The notes beneath the pieces were generated by a model. That model ran no database searches, was not told the DNA's origin, and worked only from the letters and a program-made list of their open reading frames with translations. Shown here piece by piece: positions 26,156 through 35,220 of a DNA stretch of 64,000 nt (positions are counted from its first letter, which is position 1; each line of letters opens with the position of its first letter). Both the position numbers and the translations under genes were made by a program. The DNA is taken from contig DATAGZ010000009.1 of assembly GCA_036263455.1 (NCBI GenBank), positions 1 to 64,000 on the forward strand, in the 5' to 3' direction. This DNA comes from DATAGZ01 sp036263455. Its GTDB lineage: Bacteria > Pseudomonadota > Alphaproteobacteria > Dongiales > Dongiaceae.

Positions 26156-27814
26156 TCATCTCCCCATAAAAAAACCGTGACCCTCAAGGGCCAGCATGCG
26201 GTTGCGTACCTCGGCGCGCGCGCCCGGCGCGGGCAACGGGGTAAGAAGGGTCGGCAAAGCCAGTTGCTGTGCGTCCGTGCCGAAATTGAAATAGCAATAA
26301 ATCTGGATATCGGACAGAGTTCGCACGAAGCCTAATGTATTTTCAGGAAGGTCGTCGAGGAAACGGATCGCACCACGCTTGAGCGCTGGTTCCTTTTTCC
26401 GCCAGGCGAGAAAGGCGCCAAGCAGAGACAGCGTCGAGTGCGGATCGCTACGCTGGCGATCCACTGCATATTCCCGGTGCCCCGCGCCGATAGGCAGCCA
26501 GGGTTCGTGGCGTGAGAAGCCGCAATACGGTGCATCCGCTTCCCACGGTATTGGGGTTCTTACCCCGTCACGTCCCTTGAAATGCGGCCAGAAGGCGATC
26601 CCGTAGGGATCGCGGAGCTGCGTGAAGCTGAGCTCGGACTGGGGCAGGCCCAATTCGTCTCCCTGATAGAGGCAGGCCGAGCCGCGCAGCGAGGTCAGCA
26701 GTACCGGGATAAAGAGGCCGAGGTACGGGCTCATGCCCCAATGCTGGGCAAAGCGCGACGAGGCGCGGTCGACATCGTGATTGGCGAACGCCCAGCACGC
26801 CCAGCCCTGCTCGATGACTCTTTCTTGGCGCTCGACCACGCTGCGAATGGCCGCAGGCGTGGGCGGCGCATGCATGAGATCGAAGCTGTAACAGAAATCG
26901 AAGCCGCCGCCGTTCGTGTATTCCGCCGCGCGTTCCATGACCCTGTCGCCGGATATCTCGCCGAGCAGGACTTTTCCCGAATACTTCTCCGTCAGTTCGT
27001 AGAGCGGTTTCAGGAAGAGATCGCTGAGCTCGGGACGGTTCTTGTTATAGAGGGGGATCTGAAAATTGAAGGGATTGTTGCCATCCCAGCGAGACCGTTC
27101 GCACGCTGGCCGAACCGGATTATCGCGCAGCAGGATATCGTGAACGCCAAAATCGATAGCATCCACACGGAAGCCATCCACGCCGCGATCGAGCCAAAAG
27201 GCGCACACGTCGAGCAGGGCCGCGATGACTTCTGGGTTGTGGAAGTTGAGATCGGGCTGCTCTTTAAGGAAATTGTGAAGATAATATTGCGCGCGCCGCG
27301 GTTCCCATTCCCAGGCCGAACCTCCGAAAATCGACAGCCAGTTGGTAGGCGGCGTTCCGTCAGCTTTAGGATCGGCCCAGACATACCAGTCTGATTTGGG
27401 ATTGTCCCGGCTCTCACGGCTCTCAAGAAACCATGCGTGCTGATTCGAGGTATGGCTCGGCACCAGGTCGATCATGACCCTGAGGTCACGCTCATGCGCC
27501 GCCGCGAGCAGCGTGTCGAAATCGCGGTCGGTGCCAAAAAGCGGATCGACATGACGATAATCCGCCACGTCGTAGCCGTAATCCTTCATAGGACTCTTGA
27601 AAAAAGGAGAAATCCATATGACGTCCGCGCCAAGGCGGGCAACATGGTCCAGGCGCGCGACAATACCGGGGAGATCACCAATCCCGTCTCCGTTGCTGTC
27701 CTGAAAGGAGCGCGGATAGATCTGATAGATGACCGCGCCGCGCCACCAATCGTCGCGCCGCGGCGCAACCTTGGCGCGCCGGTGCGCCGTGGGTTCGAAG
27801 ATCACCGCGCTCAT
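26156..27814 (-). CDS. GH13 alpha-glucosidase
   Basis: A 552-residue cytoplasmic glycoside hydrolase family 13 enzyme. Conserved regions are DLVPSHTSNQHAWF, GFRVDAIDF (nucleophile aspartate), LLGEISGD (acid/base glutamate) and FANHDVDR. No signal peptide is present. The start at 27814 overlaps the permease stop (ATGA). Embedded between permease and ATPase genes, it hydrolyses the imported disaccharide (trehalose, maltose or sucrose type) to glucose. Oligo-1,6-glucosidase and trehalose synthase share this fold, but the length fits an AglA-like alpha-glucosidase. Confidence 0.9.
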   Translation of the reverse strand: MSAVIFEPTAHRRAKVAPRRDDWWRGAVIYQIYPRSFQDSNGDGIGDLPGIVARLDHVARLGADVIWISPFFKSPMKDYGYDVADYRHVDPLFGTDRDFDTLLAAAHERDLRVMIDLVPSHTSNQHAWFLESRESRDNPKSDWYVWADPKADGTPPTNWLSIFGGSAWEWEPRRAQYYLHNFLKEQPDLNFHNPEVIAALLDVCAFWLDRGVDGFRVDAIDFGVHDILLRDNPVRPACERSRWDGNNPFNFQIPLYNKNRPELSDLFLKPLYELTEKYSGKVLLGEISGDRVMERAAEYTNGGGFDFCYSFDLMHAPPTPAAIRSVVERQERVIEQGWACWAFANHDVDRASSRFAQHWGMSPYLGLFIPVLLTSLRGSACLYQGDELGLPQSELSFTQLRDPYGIAFWPHFKGRDGVRTPIPWEADAPYCGFSRHEPWLPIGAGHREYAVDRQRSDPHSTLSLLGAFLAWRKKEPALKRGAIRFLDDLPENTLGFVRTLSDIQIYCYFNFGTDAQQLALPTLLTPLPAPGARAEVRNRMLALEGHGFFMGR

Positions 27815-28641
27815 CCCTTGACCGCGCCCGCGGTCAGGCCGGCGACGATCTTGCGCTGGAATATCAGTACGAGCACGATCAGCGGCAGCGTGACGATGAC
27901 CGAGGCCGCCATGATGTTGCCCCAAGGCAATTCGTGAGCGCTCGCGCCGGAGATCAGCGCGATCGCGACTGGCACCGTGCGCTGGTCGGGGGTCAGGGTG
28001 AAGGTCAAGGCAAACAGGAATTCATTCCATGCAGCAATAAAGGCCAACAGCCCGGTCGTAGCCACCGATGGCATGAGGATGGGCAGGAAAATCTTGACCA
28101 GGATGGTCAGCGGACCCGCACCATCCGCCAAGGCAGCTTCCTCCAGCTCGCGCGGCACCTCGCGCATGAAACTTGTCAACACCCAGACCGTGAAGGGCAA
28201 TGTAAACAGCAGATAAGAAAAGATCATCGCGAGGGGATTGTTATAGAGCCCGAGCACTGTCACCAGCTCGAACATGCCGGATAGAACCGCGATTTGGGGA
28301 AACATCGACACACCCAGCACGGTGAAGAGAAGCAGCCGCCGCCCACGGAAATTGACGCGGCCCAAAGCATAGGCGGTGGCGAGCGCCAACGACAGGGAAA
28401 GGGCCACCGTCGATATCGCGACCAAAAGGGAATTCAAGATGCTCCGCCCAAAATCCTGTTGGCGAAACACCGAAAGATAATTTTCCCAGGCGGGGTGCGC
28501 CGGAATGATCGGGCCGGCAAACAGGGCAGAGCCGGTTTTGAGCGAGGAGATCACCGCCCAAAGAAAAGGGAGGACGGCATAAAGGGTGACGATCGCCACC
28601 AATACCGCGAAGACGACCTGCATGCAGAATCGGCGGATCAT
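27811..28641 (-). CDS. Sugar ABC transporter permease (MalG type)
   Basis: A 276-residue six-helix permease with the EAA loop LEEAALADGAGPLTILVKIFLPILMPS. It is the second permease of the alpha-glucoside importer. It overlaps the other permease gene upstream and the alpha-glucosidase gene downstream by four bases each. Confidence 0.92.
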   Translation of the reverse strand: MIRRFCMQVVFAVLVAIVTLYAVLPFLWAVISSLKTGSALFAGPIIPAHPAWENYLSVFRQQDFGRSILNSLLVAISTVALSLSLALATAYALGRVNFRGRRLLLFTVLGVSMFPQIAVLSGMFELVTVLGLYNNPLAMIFSYLLFTLPFTVWVLTSFMREVPRELEEAALADGAGPLTILVKIFLPILMPSVATTGLLAFIAAWNEFLFALTFTLTPDQRTVPVAIALISGASAHELPWGNIMAASVIVTLPLIVLVLIFQRKIVAGLTAGAVKG

Positions 28642-29576
28642 GTTTCCTTACCGATGCGCGCGGCGGTGATATAAATGACCGCAATGATCGCGATCAGGGC
28701 GAAGAGCAGGGTTGCTGCCGCGGATCCCATGCCGACATTCTGAAAATCTACCAATTGCTGGCGGGCATAGACAGAGATAGACATAGTGGTCTGATTATTA
28801 CCGGTCATGACGTAAATAACATCGAAGACGCGCATGGCATCGAGTACCCGGAAAATGACCGCGACCAGCAAAGCAGGTTTGAGCAGCGGGAGCGTGATGC
28901 GAAAAAAGACCTTGACCGGATGGATGCCATCCACACGAGCGGCTTCATAGACCTCGGCGGAGATCTGCTGCAACCCGGCGAGCAACAGCAAGGCCATAAA
29001 GGGCGTGGTCTTCCATACATCGACGGCGACGATCGCCCACAGATTGGTATGGGGGTTGGCAATCCAGGCCACCGGATGGTCCAGAACGCCCATCCATATC
29101 AATGACTCATTTATGATCCCGAAGACATCGTGATACATCCAGTTCCACAACTGGGCCGAGACGACCGTCGGAATCGCCCAGGGCACGAGCACCGCCGCCC
29201 GGATTGCGCCCCGCATCGGGAAGTGGCTGTTGAGGATGAGGGCCACGATCAGGCCCAGGACGGTTTCCAGCAGAACAGATACAAAGGTAAAGACCAGTGT
29301 ATTGCGGACCGAGCTCCACCACACGGGGTCAGCGAGGAGATCGGTGAAATTGTCGATACCAATGAATTGCGCAACGCTCAGGTCGCTGAAATTGGCGTCT
29401 GTCACGCTGAACCAAAAAGTTCGCGTCAGCGGCCAGCCGGCAACTGCAACAAGCGCCACGATCATCGGCGCGACGAACCACCAAGCCGACCGAACGCGGC
29501 GCTGCTCGATCGTAAGAGGTGCGCGCGTGGCGAGGCCGGCCGACATCTCTGTCGACCGGCCGCCAGCTGCTACCAT
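28638..29576 (-). CDS. Sugar ABC transporter permease (MalF type)
   Basis: A 312-residue permease with a short cytoplasmic N terminus, six helices and the EAA loop YEAARVDGIHPVKVFFRITLPLL. ATG at 29576 overlaps the binding-protein stop by seven bases; ATG at 29546 (MSAGLATRAP) is an alternative start. Confidence 0.92.
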   Translation of the reverse strand: MVAAGGRSTEMSAGLATRAPLTIEQRRVRSAWWFVAPMIVALVAVAGWPLTRTFWFSVTDANFSDLSVAQFIGIDNFTDLLADPVWWSSVRNTLVFTFVSVLLETVLGLIVALILNSHFPMRGAIRAAVLVPWAIPTVVSAQLWNWMYHDVFGIINESLIWMGVLDHPVAWIANPHTNLWAIVAVDVWKTTPFMALLLLAGLQQISAEVYEAARVDGIHPVKVFFRITLPLLKPALLVAVIFRVLDAMRVFDVIYVMTGNNQTTMSISVYARQQLVDFQNVGMGSAAATLLFALIAIIAVIYITAARIGKET

Positions 29577-30853
29577 TTGCCGTTATGGGACAATTGATTG
29601 AGCTTCGCCGCGAGTTGCTTGAGGGCAGATGATGCATCGGTCTGCTTGCGCAGCACGCTTTGCACCGCGTTGAAGAAGTCCGAGCTCAGCTGATTATATT
29701 TCAAACCCGATGCGCGCGACGGACGCGCCACGGCATTGGCGAACGTGTCGTAGAGCTGAGCCATGAACGGATTTGCGTCCGTGACTTCCTTATCGTTATA
29801 GAGGCTCATGATGGTCGGGTTGAACGAACCCGCGATGGCGCGGCGCTTCTGTTCCTCCGGCGAGGTCAGATATTTCACGAGATCGATCGCCGCCGCCTGG
29901 TTTTTGCTATATTTGGAGACCGCAAGCTCCCAGCCGCCCAGCGCCCCGGTAAGCTTGCCGGCATCGCTACCCTTGGGAACGGCGGTCACGCCGATTTTCC
30001 CCTTGACGGGACTGTCGGCAGCATTTGCTAGCGACCAAGCATAGGGCCAGTTGCGCATGAAAACCGCATCGCCTGCCTGAAATACCCCCCGCGCTTCTTC
30101 TTCTTGATAGTTGAGCACGCCCTCGGGCGCGATTGTTCCGATTGTGCTCGCAGCCCAGGTCAACGCCTCGGCCGCCTTGGGATTATTGACCGTCACCTTG
30201 CCGTTGCCGTCGATAATCTGCCCGCCGCCGAAAGAATCGATCCATTCGAGGCCGACGCAGGTCAAACCCTCATAAGCTTTACCTTGGAAGACGAAGCCAT
30301 GCATCTTGCTGTTGCCGGCCGCGCGTTCCTTATCTTGAATTTCCTTGGCCGTGTCGGTGAGTTCCTGCCACGTCGTGGGCGCTTTTTTGCCATATTTGTC
30401 CAGCAGGTCCTTGCGATAATAGAGCAGGCCCGCATCGGTAAACCAGGGCATGGCGATCAAATGACCCTTGATCGTATTGTTGGCGATGATCGGCGGAAAA
30501 TGACGCTCGATTTCCTCTTGGGAGAAAGACTTGCCGAGATCGACGAAATGCGTACCTAAAATTCCCGGCCAGACCACGTCGATCTGAAAGACGTCGATAT
30601 CCCCCGACTTCGCCGCGAGAACCTGCTGATACAGCGCGAGCTGGTCGGTGGACGAGGTCGGCGTCGAAACGATTTTCACCTGGTTACCGGTTTTCTTGGC
30701 CCACGCTTCCACGCCCTGCTTGCATTGATCGGCTTCCTGGCCGACCGCGCCGCAGGAAATAGAAACGGTCGCGGCCTGCGCCGACAGGCTCGCGGTCGCA
30801 AAGATCAACCCCAAGCCAAGACTCGCGAATATTTTTGCTGAAGATAGCTTCAT
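29570..30853 (-). CDS. Trehalose/maltose-type ABC transporter substrate-binding protein
   Basis: A 427-residue periplasmic protein with a signal peptide ending about residue 27 (ASLSAQA). The mature start VSISCGAVGQE and the segments DIDVFQIDVVWPGILG and MPWFTDAGLLYYRKDLLDKYG closely resemble ThuE-type trehalose/maltose-binding proteins. It captures the disaccharide for the two permeases downstream. The operon diverges from a GH15 hydrolase gene across a 175-bp control region in which I see no clear LacI-type operator. Confidence 0.9.
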   Translation of the reverse strand: MKLSSAKIFASLGLGLIFATASLSAQAATVSISCGAVGQEADQCKQGVEAWAKKTGNQVKIVSTPTSSTDQLALYQQVLAAKSGDIDVFQIDVVWPGILGTHFVDLGKSFSQEEIERHFPPIIANNTIKGHLIAMPWFTDAGLLYYRKDLLDKYGKKAPTTWQELTDTAKEIQDKERAAGNSKMHGFVFQGKAYEGLTCVGLEWIDSFGGGQIIDGNGKVTVNNPKAAEALTWAASTIGTIAPEGVLNYQEEEARGVFQAGDAVFMRNWPYAWSLANAADSPVKGKIGVTAVPKGSDAGKLTGALGGWELAVSKYSKNQAAAIDLVKYLTSPEEQKRRAIAGSFNPTIMSLYNDKEVTDANPFMAQLYDTFANAVARPSRASGLKYNQLSSDFFNAVQSVLRKQTDASSALKQLAAKLNQLSHNGKW

Positions 30854-31028
30854 CTTTTTCTCCCTATCGCGGCAGTATGGTCCGCCGTCCCCGACAAGAT
30901 CCTCTTGCCCTTGAGCGACACCTTATCTTCTTGCGCGCTAATTGCAAAGCCTGTTTCTCGAAAGAAGTGGCGGCACTTGCAACCTTGGCAACGCGCGTGA
31001 TACTTCGCGACATTCCACGGGGAAAGAT

Positions 31029-32831
31029 ATGAACCAGATTGATCTGAATCTCGCCGTCATCGGCAATTGCGCCACCGCGGCACTGGCCGACCGGCGCGGG
31101 CGCATCGTCTGGTGGTGCTATCCCCAGCTCGATGGCGATCCGGTCTTTTCCTATCTTTTGAAAGGAGGCGCCGACCAGGGATTCACCGATATCCAGCTCG
31201 AGGGCATGACGCGAACCGAGGCCCGCTATCTTCGCAATAGCGCGATCCTCGAGACTATCCTTGAAGACGATAGGGGTAATCTCGTCCGCATCACCGATTT
31301 TTGCCCGCGCTATGAGTTTCACGACCGCTTTTACCGGCCATCGCTGATCATGCGACGCATCGAACCCCTGAACGGCCTGCCACTCATCCGCGTGCGGATG
31401 CGCCCGACCTTTGGATATGGCGAGGAAAGTCCCCCCGCGCAGCGCGGGTCGAACCACCTTCTCTATCGTGGCGACACCGCCATCCGGGTAACGACCGATG
31501 TTCCGCTCTCCTATATCGTCGAAGAAAGCGCTTTTGCCTTGGATGCGCCCATGCATCTGATCATCGGTCCCGACGAGCGGATCGACGGTCCGGTGGAGAC
31601 AATATTCCGCGAACAGCTCAACCGCACCGAACGGTATTGGCGCGAGTGGGTGCGCGGACTCTCCGTACCGTTCGAATGGCAGGAGGCAGTCATTCGCGCC
31701 GCCATCACCCTGAAATTGTGTTCTCTCGAAGAAACCGGCGGGATCGTCGCCGCCTTGACCACGTCGGTTCCCGAGGCATCGGGATCGCAGCGGAACTGGG
31801 ATTACCGGTATTCCTGGCTACGCGATACCTATTTCACGGTTCACGCCCTTAACCGGCTGGGTGCGACCCGGACCATGGAAGGGTATTTGCGCTATATCAC
31901 GACCGTCATCGCGACCAACAAGAAAAAGGACATCCCGCCGCTCTTCGCCCTCACGCCGGGAAGGTCCCTTCCCGAGCATTTTGCCCAGCATCTGCCTGGC
32001 TATCGCAACATGGGGCCGGTGCGTATCGGCAACGAGGCAACCAATCAGATCCAAAACGATGGCTATGGCAGCGTCGTACTCGCACTCGCGCAATTCTATT
32101 TCGACGAACGGTTGCCGGTTCCCGGCGATGGTATGCTTTACGATATGATGGAGCAGCTGGCCGCGCGTGCTGCGGAAGTGGCGCTCACTCCCGATGCGGG
32201 CCTCTGGGAATTCCGGACGCGCGCCGAGATACACACGCATTCCGCGGCAATGTGCTGGGCCGCCTGCGATCGTGTCGCGCGCATTGCAGCGCGGCTCGGC
32301 AAATCGGACCGCGCGCAGCATTGGCAAGGCGAGGCCCGGCGGATTCGGCAAGCCATCCTGGCTGGCGCCTGGAACGAGGAACTGCAGAGCTTCACGAGTA
32401 GCTTCGGAGGGGATGCGCTCGACGCCTGCCTTTTGCAACTTCACGAGCTGGGACTGGTTGCCGCCGATGATCCGCGCTTTCTGGGCACCGTCGCGGCGAT
32501 CGAGCGAGACCTTCTCTTTAATGGTCATCTCAAGCGCTATAAAGTTCCAGATGATTTTGGCGAGCCGGAGGTGGCCTTCGTGATCTGCCGGTTCTGGTAT
32601 ATTGATGCCTTGACGGCGATCGGCCGAAAGGACGAGGCGCGCGCCTTGTTTGAGGATATGCTAAGACACCGCAATTCCTTCGGGATTCTCTCCGAAGACA
32701 TCGCGCCGCAGACCGGCGAAATGTGGGGAAACTTCCCTCAGACCTATTCCCATGTCGGCTTGATCATTTCCGCGATGCGCTTGTCGAAATCATGGGAGGA
32801 AGCGTTCTGGCGCCCGAGTGTTCTCGTTTGA
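31029..32831 (+). CDS. Glycoside hydrolase family 15 protein (glucoamylase/trehalase-like)
   Basis: A 600-residue protein starting at 31029 behind GGGGAAAG. The N-terminal beta domain (MNQIDLNLAVIGNC, ITDFCPRYE) precedes an (alpha/alpha)6 barrel. Candidate catalytic motifs are NWDYRYSWLRDTYF and PQTGEMWGNFPQTYSHVGL. There is no signal peptide, so it acts on imported or internal sugar. Bacterial GH15 members of this type include trehalases and dextran glucosidases. Opposite a trehalose-type importer, trehalase is a reasonable guess. Confidence 0.85.
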   Translation: MNQIDLNLAVIGNCATAALADRRGRIVWWCYPQLDGDPVFSYLLKGGADQGFTDIQLEGMTRTEARYLRNSAILETILEDDRGNLVRITDFCPRYEFHDRFYRPSLIMRRIEPLNGLPLIRVRMRPTFGYGEESPPAQRGSNHLLYRGDTAIRVTTDVPLSYIVEESAFALDAPMHLIIGPDERIDGPVETIFREQLNRTERYWREWVRGLSVPFEWQEAVIRAAITLKLCSLEETGGIVAALTTSVPEASGSQRNWDYRYSWLRDTYFTVHALNRLGATRTMEGYLRYITTVIATNKKKDIPPLFALTPGRSLPEHFAQHLPGYRNMGPVRIGNEATNQIQNDGYGSVVLALAQFYFDERLPVPGDGMLYDMMEQLAARAAEVALTPDAGLWEFRTRAEIHTHSAAMCWAACDRVARIAARLGKSDRAQHWQGEARRIRQAILAGAWNEELQSFTSSFGGDALDACLLQLHELGLVAADDPRFLGTVAAIERDLLFNGHLKRYKVPDDFGEPEVAFVICRFWYIDALTAIGRKDEARALFEDMLRHRNSFGILSEDIAPQTGEMWGNFPQTYSHVGLIISAMRLSKSWEEAFWRPSVLV

Positions 32832-32832
32832 C

Positions 32833-32849
32833 GGCTTGGAAGGCAAGCC
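32833..32849 (+). terminator. Weak stem-loop after the GH15 gene
   Basis: A perfect 6-bp stem, GGCTTG-GAAGG-CAAGCC, begins one base after the stop codon. It is followed by TCGGTTTA rather than a clean T run, so it may be a weak or Rho-assisted end. The rest of the gap up to 32989 holds no gene I can support. Confidence 0.3.
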
Positions 32850-32989
32850 TCGGTTTACATTAAACGGTAATCTTTATCCCCCGAAATTACCCTGCTTGCC
32901 ATCGGGGCGGGCCGGAAGCTGAGCCCAACCGGCGCAGACGCGGAAAATCGCGACGCACTCGAGTCCTGAGCCAGTAGCGCCGCCCGGGC

Positions 32990-33676
32990 TCAAAGGATTT
33001 CCGCCTTTGACTTTCCCTCAAAGGGTCGAGCAAAAAAAAGGCTTGCGCCTACCATGGCGGAAATTGAAATGGCGAGTAACGCCAGGGCCATGACCGTGGC
33101 CCCGTGGTCGTCGAATCGCTGAACCTTGTCATAGATGGCGAGAGCGGCGGTACGCGTCACGCCGGGAATATTGCCGCCGATCATCACAACGACCCCGAAT
33201 TCTCCCATCGTATGGGCAAATGTCATAAAGCCCGCGGTGAGAATCCCTGGTAGCGCCAGGGGAATATCGATATCGCACAGCACGCGCCACGGACGCGCGC
33301 CGCAACTTGCCGCGGCCTCGCGTATGTGTTGGGGGATAGCGGCAAAGGCACGGCGAACGGGAAGAATGGCAAAAGGAAGATTGACAATCAGCGAAGCAAC
33401 TACGAGCCCATCGAAACTGAACGCCAACCCACGACCGGTGACTGCCTTGTAGAGCGATCCCAGCGGGGTCGCTTCTCCAAATAACGCCAACAATCCATAC
33501 CCCAGGACGGTAGGCGGCAGGATCAGAGGAAAAGTCACGATGGCCTCGAGCAGGGTTTTCCCTGGAAAGGGCCACCGTACGAATGCATAGGCGAGCAGAA
33601 GCGAAAGAGGGGTTAGGATGACAAGCGTCACCGCCGCAAGCAAGAAAGACAATTCAAAAGCTTGCCAATCCATCAT
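32990..33676 (-). CDS. modB: Molybdate ABC transporter permease
   Basis: A 228-residue five- to six-helix permease with the ModB signature EAAASCGARPWRVLCDIDIPLALPGI and TFAHTMGEFGVVVMIGGN. It forms the molybdate (or tungstate) channel. Its usual partners modA and modC are absent on both sides. Upstream lies the phage element, 17 bp before the start; downstream is noncoding. It may be an orphan subunit, a remnant separated from modA, or a gene whose partners lie elsewhere. Confidence 0.9.
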   Translation of the reverse strand: MMDWQAFELSFLLAAVTLVILTPLSLLLAYAFVRWPFPGKTLLEAIVTFPLILPPTVLGYGLLALFGEATPLGSLYKAVTGRGLAFSFDGLVVASLIVNLPFAILPVRRAFAAIPQHIREAAASCGARPWRVLCDIDIPLALPGILTAGFMTFAHTMGEFGVVVMIGGNIPGVTRTAALAIYDKVQRFDDHGATVMALALLAISISAMVGASLFFARPFEGKSKAEIL

Positions 33677-33693
33677 TCCCTCTTATGCGAATG

Positions 33694-33900
33694 TTACCGG
33701 CATTCCCGGATTTGATCTCGCAGGGAAACATAATCGTTCAAGGCGCGGATTACAGCACTATTCTCTGGCAGGGTGGCGATTTCGCTGGATAGGCGGCGCT
33801 GAAAATCCTTGTCATATGTAGCAAGTGACGGGCAAGCATCCAAAAATCCCGCGCATCCAGCGAGGAGGAGAAGCCCGATTGAGGCCCAGGCCGGCTTCAC
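33694..33900 (-). CDS. Small phage lipoprotein, possible outer spanin (Rz1-like)
   Basis: A 68-residue protein with a lipoprotein signal (LLLLAGCAGF, lipobox LAGC) and a short hydrophilic tail. GTG start overlaps the preceding gene's stop (GTGA). Placed last in the element after a membrane-anchored coil protein and a holin-like gene, it fits the outer-membrane partner of a two-component spanin. The call rests on size, lipobox and order. Confidence 0.55.
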   Translation of the reverse strand: MKPAWASIGLLLLAGCAGFLDACPSLATYDKDFQRRLSSEIATLPENSAVIRALNDYVSLRDQIRECR

Positions 33901-34112
33901 AGCGAGAGTTCGTCGAGCCGCGCCATCAGTTCGGTCTTTGTTTTTGGCGCGTTGGCCGCTGCTTGGGCCTGTTTTTCTCGCACCTCCGCCAGCAGGGCGA
34001 GATCATCGCGCTGCTGGCCCGCCGCCCCGGCCCGCTGACCGCGCACAAAGGCTAGGGTGATGAACCCCAGGACGGCGAGGAGGATAATGCCGGCAGTCAC
34101 GAGGATGGTCAT
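33897..34112 (-). CDS. Small membrane-anchored protein, possible inner spanin
   Basis: A 71-residue protein with one N-terminal transmembrane segment (about residues 4-24) and a charged helical tail (RDDLALLAEVREKQAQAAAN). This topology, next to a small lipoprotein gene, resembles an i-spanin that spans the periplasm during lysis. It is shorter than typical Rz. It overlaps both neighbours by four bases. Confidence 0.5.
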   Translation of the reverse strand: MTILVTAGIILLAVLGFITLAFVRGQRAGAAGQQRDDLALLAEVREKQAQAAANAPKTKTELMARLDELSL

Positions 34113-34312
34113 TTCGTTGTCCGGCTTTCGGCATTCTTCTCTTTTATCAAGATGGCCGCGACGCCCGCCACGGCAATACCCGCAGCAATGAGCGCCTGGT
34201 TGAGGTCGCTACTCAGATGTAATCCAAAAACGCCCGCGACGAGGTTGGAAATACCTGCCCAGGTGGATGCCTCCTGAAGACGGCCGGTCAGATACAGTAT
34301 CAAGTTAGTCAT
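34109..34312 (-). CDS. Holin-like small membrane protein
   Basis: A 67-residue protein with two hydrophobic stretches (about residues 18-33 and 37-57) and a charged C-terminal tail (KEKNAESRTTK), behind a GGAGA ribosome site. Size, tail charge and placement before spanin-like genes suggest a holin that would open the inner membrane. No endolysin gene accompanies it. Confidence 0.5.
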   Translation of the reverse strand: MTNLILYLTGRLQEASTWAGISNLVAGVFGLHLSSDLNQALIAAGIAVAGVAAILIKEKNAESRTTK

Positions 34313-34366
34313 GAATTCTCCTCAGTTAGTTTAAATGGTTGCGTCGGTGGCACGACGGGTTACGGT

Positions 34367-34693
34367 CTATTGAGGCCACATGAAACGGAAATGAAGGAAC
34401 TCTCCGAGCATGGAGCCAAACGTGCCCACGATCAGCGAAATAGTCGCCATCACGCCGATCAACCGGTTGCGCCACGAGATAATGCCGTCGAGATCGCGAC
34501 GGATGGCGAAAATTTGGCGCTCATTACCGGTCTCGCGCTGGGTCTGCGTGGCGATTTTCACCTCGAGCGATTGGATGCGATCGCATAATTTGGTGGTTAT
34601 TTCGCGTTGGTCGCGGTCGTTACGGTCGCGCAACTCCAAAACGCCAAGAATACGCCCAAGGGTGAGGCGGATATCGTCGTCATCGGCCGACAT
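34367..34693 (-). CDS. Phage coiled-coil protein with C-terminal membrane helix
   Basis: A 108-residue protein. Residues about 5-75 are highly charged and helical; residues about 78-98 form a single membrane segment (LIGVMATISLIVGTFGSMLG). Its ATG overlaps the stop of the upstream gene (TAATG). I do not recognise the family; a lysis or host-membrane role is possible. Confidence 0.6.
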   Translation of the reverse strand: MSADDDDIRLTLGRILGVLELRDRNDRDQREITTKLCDRIQSLEVKIATQTQRETGNERQIFAIRRDLDGIISWRNRLIGVMATISLIVGTFGSMLGEFLHFRFMWPQ

Positions 34694-35220
34694 TATTTGA
34701 TCTCCGCGGGAATCTGGCTCAGGGTCTGCCCATCCGGAGCGGCGGCAATCATGTCTTTTTTCGACCGCGCGCTCAGGCGCAATCTTGAGACTTCTGCGAA
34801 GACCAGGTCGCCGATCCGAACCATTTCCTGAGGCGTGGCGATGGCAAGGCGTCGATTATCCGCCAATATCCAGGAGAAATCCGACGGCCATCCTCCGACC
34901 TGCGCCGCGAGGGTCGCCCGCAAGACCGCAGCCGTAACGTTCGCGGTATCTTCGGGTCGGATCTGAATGAATTGGCCGGACCCCGGCGAGGTTTCCATAC
35001 CGCGCGCGAGTGCTTGTGAAAGAGAGGCTTCGACGAGCATCTGCCGCTCCTCTTTGGCATCGGCAAGCAGCTCCGCTTCGTTTTTCCAAGGGTCGGCGCG
35101 ATTGCCGGCTTCTTGCCAGGCGATGAATGCGCGCCAATCGGCATTCTCGACATTTTCACTAATGAACCCGCCGGTCTCCCGATCGAGAACCCCATCAGGT
35201 TGTAGTTTATATTTTGCCAT
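34693..35220 (-). CDS. Phage tail-fibre-associated protein
   Basis: A 175-residue soluble protein. Its N terminus (YKLQPDGVLDRETGGFI) and the segment ADWRAFIAWQEAGNRADPW resemble small proteins encoded directly after tail fibres, some of which act in fibre assembly. It overlaps the tail-fibre stop (TAATG). The exact function is not established. Confidence 0.6.
   Translation of the reverse strand: MAKYKLQPDGVLDRETGGFISENVENADWRAFIAWQEAGNRADPWKNEAELLADAKEERQMLVEASLSQALARGMETSPGSGQFIQIRPEDTANVTAAVLRATLAAQVGGWPSDFSWILADNRRLAIATPQEMVRIGDLVFAEVSRLRLSARSKKDMIAAAPDGQTLSQIPAEIK

Noticed and set aside
27437..27937. Plus-strand frame opposite the alpha-glucosidase gene
   Set aside because: It mirrors a conserved GH13 coding region, has no ribosome site and shows no recognisable protein features; one of many antisense shadows in GC-rich DNA.
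32850..32989. Remnant of modC or a molybdenum-related RNA downstream of modB
   Set aside because: Neither strand gives ATPase motifs in any frame I could read, and no convincing conserved RNA fold is visible.
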